A stretch of 64,000 nt of DNA, from contig OX344752.2 in assembly GCA_947034885.2 (NCBI GenBank), forward strand, positions 27,594,386-27,658,385. The letters run 5' to 3'. Below are positions 59,639 through 64,000 of this stretch, piece after piece. Under the pieces are notes generated by a model, which was not told the DNA's origin, searched no databases, and saw nothing but the letters and a program-made list of their open reading frames with translations. Position 1 is the first letter of the stretch; each line of letters opens with the position of its first letter. Made by a program: the position numbers and the translations under genes. This DNA comes from Thuidium tamariscinum. Taxonomy: Eukaryota > Streptophyta > Bryopsida > Hypnales > Thuidiaceae.

Positions 59639-60502
59639 TGGTCACTGGAGTGGGACTCCGTGTCTCGTGAAATGAACAGCCGAACACATCACCTTCATTG
59701 TAGCTCTCTTGTGGAGTGACATGTTGCAAGCACTAAGGCAGTGTGGACGGTCTTCCGCAGTTGTCCTGTACTCGCGGATACGAACCGAGAAGACATAGTG
59801 GATTTTCTTTTTCGGGCAGTCTGTGCGCAGTGTGGGGCATTGTATGTGCTGTGCATGTATGGGAATGATGTGTCCGCAGTGAAGAACGAACTTCTGTTTT
59901 CTGTATGCAGAGCCCGAGTACATGCTCAAGGGAAGGTAGTAGTGGTCTTCGTTTTGGCGTGCAGAAAGTTGTAGAAGTCTGTGAGGACCGCCGTGTACGA
60001 TTTTCTGCGACTGAGAGGTTCACAGTTGAGGAGGAAGGGATACATAGAAGGGAGACACAGAATTCCATGTCATTCAATTACTCAGTCGCTCTAGAAATGA
60101 CGTATGACCGTTCCTGAGTGAGCCGTAAACAGAGTTCATGGTGAGGAGCGTTCACGTTGACCGTCGTAGTCGTCGTTCTCGTCGTGCCAGTTCGTACGAA
60201 GTAGTATTGAATTTGTGGAACACTGTGGTACTCGCATATGAGTAGGGATGAGTACATTTTTTTTTTGGCTTCTCTGTTGTCCAAGTGTATTAGTTCCAAC
60301 GCATGCACTGTCGTCGTCATAGCGTTCTACATGTGGGTACAAGAGGACCTGCAAGAAGTCATTAGAACGGTACAGCTCCATTCAATGTCTTAGACGGTTC
60401 AAGGCATTCTGTGCCGCACATTACCATCGTCTGCAGAACGGAATACCTCCTCATGCGCGCACTGCACTCACTGCAGTGCTTCCCAAATGAGGCCACTACA
60501 TG
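59639..60502. other. CACTA interior between the two hairpins, no gene recognised
   Basis: Short frames on both strands (up to 114 codons on the minus strand, 77 on the plus) with no recognisable motif or supported splice links. Confidence 0.4.
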
Positions 60503-60580
60503 CACTATAACAAAACATGGTCTGAAAGAACCGTAGTCAAAAATGACTACGGTTTTTTCAGACCATGTTTTGCTCTAGTG
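60503..60580. mobile_element. 78-bp CACTA hairpin MITE
   Basis: Starts CACTATAACAAAACATGGTC and ends GACCATGTTTTGCTCTAGTG. Its inner arms, tctgaaagaaccgtagtca and the complement tgactacggttttttcaga, form an almost complete hairpin. Target duplications are ATG/ATG (60500-60502, 60581-60583). Its first 19 bases match those of the 364-bp element except one, so both use the same transposase specificity. Confidence 0.93.
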
Positions 60581-60583
60581 ATG

Positions 60584-61138
60584 AAGGTGTGCAACATTTG
60601 AGAAGCCATTGTCCTCTGTAGTCGTACTTCTGTCATGCCTGAGCAGACGCAGTTACATGCGTAGGAGACAATTGTCGGCTCCACTTGGGAGAATGAAACA
60701 TGTGTAGGAGAGCGTCGATTTCGAAGTCCGCTGCCGAATGCCAGCTACGACATGCCACAATTTCAAGCTGAACGAGAGTGCAATCGGTAATGACGAGTCC
60801 TGTCGAACGCAGCCTTCTTGCTTCCCTGCGCGTGCACAGGTAGTAGAAGTCTAGAAAGGCAGAGTGGTACATGGACGTCTCCCTTGTCTGCCATGGAAAA
60901 TCGTAGTTCCTTAGAAGAGTTCTAGTAAGGAAATCACAGAGCACGTATGCACATGTGTGGAAGCACAAGTATGATGTCGTGAACGTGGACGCTAGCAAGT
61001 GACAGTGCGTGTTGGAATCAACATATTAAACTTACAAGAAATACTCAAGAAATGTGTAGTACCGAAAGCACCTCACAGACAGATGGGGCGGCAGTGGACC
61101 TAGAATCAGTAGGGGAGTGCGAGTGCACATACCGATAG
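60584..61138. other. CACTA interior, no gene recognised
   Basis: A 121-codon minus-strand frame (60998-60633) has unremarkable composition and no motif. Nothing is supported. Confidence 0.4.
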
Positions 61139-61411
61139 TGCTCTGTAGAGGAATATGAGGAACAGTACGACGCGTACTTGGAGAACTTGGTACTTCAATA
61201 TACAGAGCACGAATACTACTTCGAGCGAGGAATAGTTGGTGGAAAGGAGTTTTGGCTGAGAACTGTGGACGACTTATACAATGAGAACATGTACTGCATG
61301 TCATGGTTCTATGATGGGTACTACCCGTTTGACGAATGGGAGCAAGAATACAACGACTGGCTGTACCAACAAGTGTGCATAGCAACGATGCAAGTGGAAA
61401 TGAGCCTCTGA
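61139..61411 (+). CDS. Candidate exon, Tyr/Glu/Trp-rich peptide, unknown function
   Basis: Open from an AG at 61137-61138 (or 61148) to TGA at 61409-61411, ~90 codons. The translation is strikingly rich in Tyr, Glu, Asp and Trp (YYFERGIVGGKEFWLRTVDD, FYDGYYPFDEWEQEYNDW), unlike the Ser/Cys/Arg-rich shadows around it, which suggests real coding sequence. The long opposite frame (61664-61032) is its shadow. No ATG at the start, so it would be an internal or last exon. No family recognised. Confidence 0.45.
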   Translation, partial: CSVEEYEEQYDAYLENLVLQYTEHEYYFERGIVGGKEFWLRTVDDLYNENMYCMSWFYDGYYPFDEWEQEYNDWLYQQVCIATMQVEMSL

Positions 61412-61914
61412 AATCGAATGCTGTGAATGCAAGCATCTTAGGAAGACAGTAGCATGTACGTGATGCAGGACTTCGTTTCATAGTGACGCTGGTTTGTGGG
61501 TATTTCTGGATTACGTCATGAGCAAAAGTGTTTGCGTTGTGATTTAGGTGACGAATGACACTGTCAGCGTCAGGTAGTGTCACAAGTGACAGTGACGCCT
61601 GCCTTTGTTTACGAAGTAGCGGATTCCATCGAAGACGGACCTGAGGATGTCCACTTCCGCACAAGGTAATTGACCTCCACCATATTCGCTGGTCGGGAAC
61701 AGGGAGCTGGGAAATGGAACAATGTGGTCAGTGGAAAGCGCTTGTACATTGTCTTCTCATGCACAATAGAATGATGTGCACATGTTCCTCTGAAGACTAA
61801 TACAAACAACTGCAGTGCACTGTGTGAAGGCCCCTTGCGGAACTTCTACTTCGAAGTTCTGCGAATTCTTTGAAACATTGCTATTTGTTTGTCTTCCTTC
61901 AGTTGCTGTAGTTA

Positions 61915-64000
61915 TCCGGGAATGTCGGCTTCCGTCATGTCAGTGCCCAAGAGCAGGCAGTATGTACTCGCGATGTCACAACGAAAACGCGGTGGACGAA
62001 AAGAAAAGCGCGCGTCAGCACCTGTGGCCTGCACTTGTAGTTGCTCTGTTGTACGTGTCATTGTCGTGACGGAGTGTTCACTTTCATGAATTACGTCGAC
62101 AAAGTACACAGTGAATGTCCCTTCGTGAGAGGACGTACCGCGAAAGCAGTGTTGACTGTCCTTAGTTTCATAGGTTCCAAGATTCCGTACTCATGGGTTT
62201 CCCGAAGGAAAGCACAGTTGACGAAGATGGCTTCGAGAGGTGGGGTGCAATGAAGAAAGGCCAAAGTACATCAAGTGATGCAGAAGGAGTCATTGTGCAG
62301 ACGAAGTCAGGTGCAAGTGTGGAGCATTGAACGAGGAGAATACTACGGAGAAGGCCAGCAGCCGTCTGTACAGAGGAGAATGTCCCGGACGTCAATGAAG
62401 GAAGAGGACTTATGAAAGGCATGAAGCAGTCGACGGGACATGAACAAGTGCAAAGAGCTTTTGTTATCAGTGAGAAGGACTATCTGTTATTGCAGAGCTT
62501 GAAGAAGCAGTCGCAGAAATCTGACTGCGGAGAAGAGGGCGACGCAGTGGAAACAGGTAAATGCATGCTCTGTTACCTTTCTTTGTATACAAACATGGAG
62601 AAAGGAATGTCTTGGATTATATGGAACTCCTAAATATATGCGTAGGACATGGAAGCAACAGTTCCAGGAGGTCAACTGTTGGTCGACTCAGTGGAATACG
62701 TCAGCGCACATGTAGGGCAAGTGACATGCATGTCAGTTATCGAACCAAGTAAGTAGCATTCACCCTTTGAAGACGAAGATGTTGTTAACAGGGAGAAGAA
62801 GCAGTAGAAGAGATCGGCTACTTGGTTCATGAAGCGCAAGTAATTCTGAGGAAAATGTGTTGCTATTGACACTGAAGCGTCTTCAGCACTGATTGCCGTA
62901 GTGGTCATTTGCAGGGGGGTCGGACGATGGACTCATTTGCCATAATTACTGTTGTGTAGCAGTGGGCAAGTTCCACCGGACGTCGTATGGAACTGACTAC
63001 TGTACTAATGAATATTCAGGTATGGATTCTGGAGTGCAGCTAGACCGTAGTCATGCATCGGCATCAGAATTGTCCGTGCGCAACGACGATGTGGGATTCC
63101 AATCACGTCAACTACTGCAGTCCAACCGTGTCTCCGTAGAGCAAGGTCATAAGAACCCTAGCAGTCCAAGCACTCGGACAGCCTTACACGATGCAGGGCA
63201 AATTGAATTGGTAGTCGGATTGTCTGCGGGACATGATCGGACCTTGGAGAAGGAGTGACGAAGGAAAGTAGCAGAAGTTGACATTGCAGCACACTCTAAT
63301 TCGGACAGTGACTTCCAGCATTCACCACAGGTACATGTACTTCCTCATACTGCATGGTCAATCATGATGCATAGACTACAAGGCAGTGAAGGGAGGTGTG
63401 ATTGTTCAGGCATCCGTGCTTTCTGGGTTCCGCTTAGTTGGATTCTGAATAGTGCGCAGAGGTTGCTAAGCATGAGTGTGCAAGGAAATTGAGGGAGCCG
63501 AAGCTGCTTCAGACCGTCAATAATATTGCGAACTGGATTTGTGCATGCAAGACATATAGAACTTCACGGGTCCGCCGACATGGACATGCTGCAGTTGCAG
63601 AGGAACGTGAACGAATCGGGCAAGCACAGGAGTCGCCGCCATCAAAGCACGCAATGTACAGAGGTACAGCAAGGCAGCCGGAGAGAGGGAACATGAGCGA
63701 CGACGACCATTTCCAGTCGAGCCGCGAATGTGGACGCCGTTCCATTAGCCACAAGGACCGTACAAGTCACAGTATTGAGAAGGCAAGAACACCGGACATG
63801 CGCATGGCGAATGCTTCGTCGAAGCACATGACGTTCTTCCCTTTTCAGCAATCAGATGAAGTGCATGACATAGACAATGACAATGCAGGAAGTCCTCCTA
63901 CTGAAGTGGATGATGATGACGATTTCCAAGAACCATTTCATGGAAAACATCAGGGGCAGGAGGTCAGTACTCGCGTGTCGACGGAGTCCGAAGCTCGTGC
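61915..64000 (+). CDS. Candidate split gene for a basic/acidic nuclear-type protein, cut by window edge
   Basis: Open segments join in phase across good splice signals: ~61915-62050, 62166-62310 (donor CAG/GTGCAAG), 62374-62556 (donor CAG/GTAAATG), 62915-63330 (acceptor TTTGCAG, donor CAG/GTACATG) and 63453-64000 (still open). The first part has a nuclear-signal-like QRKRGGRKEKR. Later parts repeat an acidic-Phe motif (DEDGFERW, NDDVGFQ, SDSDFQ, DDDDHFQ, DDDDDFQ). One in-frame TGA lies at 63256-63258. The intron at 62311-62373 is only 63 nt. It could be a second CACTA gene of TnpA type or a captured host gene; no family is recognised. Confidence 0.45.
63453..64000 (+). CDS. Large open exon running off the window
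   Basis: 182 codons without a stop after a GAATAG acceptor (in-frame TAG at 63450-63452 bounds it). It contains a charged Arg/Glu-rich helix (VAEERERIGQAQ), then two acidic motifs, MSDDDDHFQSS near 63693 and EVDDDDDFQEPF near 63906. It enters in phase 0, matching the donor at 63331. The product continues past the window. Confidence 0.5.

Larger units (their letters stand above)
47002..64000 (-). mobile_element. CACTA (En/Spm-like) DNA transposon, right end not found
   Basis: Begins with CACTACTAGAAAGGACTGCG at 47002, the classic CACTA terminus, exactly where composition changes from A+T-rich to near-balanced. It contains a minus-strand tnp2 gene (49070-54662), so 47002 is the 3' end relative to transcription. 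The reciprocal terminus (..TTCTAGTAGTG) was not seen up to 64000, so the element either extends past the window or its end is degraded. Two small CACTA hairpins are nested in it. At 17 kb or more it would be large for the superfamily. Part of the right-hand side could belong to another element. Confidence 0.7.

Noticed and set aside
59243..59719. Two identical ~60-residue peptides on opposite strands
   Set aside because: Direct consequence of the 364-bp palindrome, since each strand carries the same sequence. It is not a duplicated gene.
61032..61664. 210-codon minus-strand frame
   Set aside because: It lies antisense to the Tyr/Glu-rich plus-strand exon. Its Ser/Thr/Leu/Arg-rich composition is typical of a shadow frame, with no motif.

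Overview
The window looks like transposon-rich intergenic DNA from a land plant. No host housekeeping gene can be supported anywhere in the 64 kb. Most of the sequence is very A+T-rich (roughly a quarter to a third G+C by eye). Three stretches have a clearly different composition, and each is a transposable element. The plant assignment rests on a CACTA (En/Spm) transposon whose product carries the plant-typical Transposase_21, DUF4218 and DUF4216 regions. A chromodomain-bearing Ty3/gypsy element resembling the Tcn1-like chromoviruses, together with a pogo-like transposase, fits a non-seed plant (moss, liverwort, lycophyte or fern). That last step is inference only.

Region by region. 1-16.4 kb is A+T-rich sequence built from decayed repeats: LTR-like copies, two copies of a ~0.95 kb MITE (3.1-4.0 and 12.2-13.1 kb), a ~600 bp foldback (6.7-7.25 kb) and a nested hairpin complex (10.3-10.85 kb). 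16.4-24.0 kb is a pogo-like DNA transposon with a broken transposase gene (HTH_psq, CENP-B-type HTH, DDE_1, coiled-coil tail). Its left ~65 bp and right ~0.9 kb match the two parts of the MITEs elsewhere in the window, so it is the probable parent of that family. 24-34.9 kb is A+T-rich with a 72-bp minisatellite, a small hairpin MITE, another MITE copy and a ~2 kb foldback with CACTA-like ends. 34.9-41.65 kb is a complete but dead Ty3/gypsy chromovirus on the minus strand, with two LTRs, gag, pol (protease, RT, RNase H, integrase, chromodomain), a polypurine tract and a near-match 5-bp target duplication. Its LTRs carry long phased nGAAn arrays just upstream of a TATA box, which looks like a heat-shock promoter. 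41.65-47.0 kb is again A+T-rich, with a palindromic MITE copy, a 55-bp tandem repeat and an LTR-like copy. 47.0-64.0 kb is a G+C-richer CACTA element entering at its CACTACTAGAAA terminus. It carries a four-exon-resolvable tnp2 gene on the minus strand with only two internal stops, two nested miniature CACTA hairpins with perfect 3-bp target duplications, and a candidate split gene on the plus strand that runs off the right edge. Its other terminus was not found inside the window.

All recognised genes are mobile-element genes. The pogo-like transposase would act on the TIRs of its own element and of the MITEs. The CACTA tnp2 product would act on CACTA termini, possibly including the miniature hairpins nested in the same element. 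The gypsy pol is inactivated, mostly by transition-type nonsense and active-site changes. Intron and exon calls in the CACTA region come from reading splice signals and codon phase by eye and need transcript or homology support.
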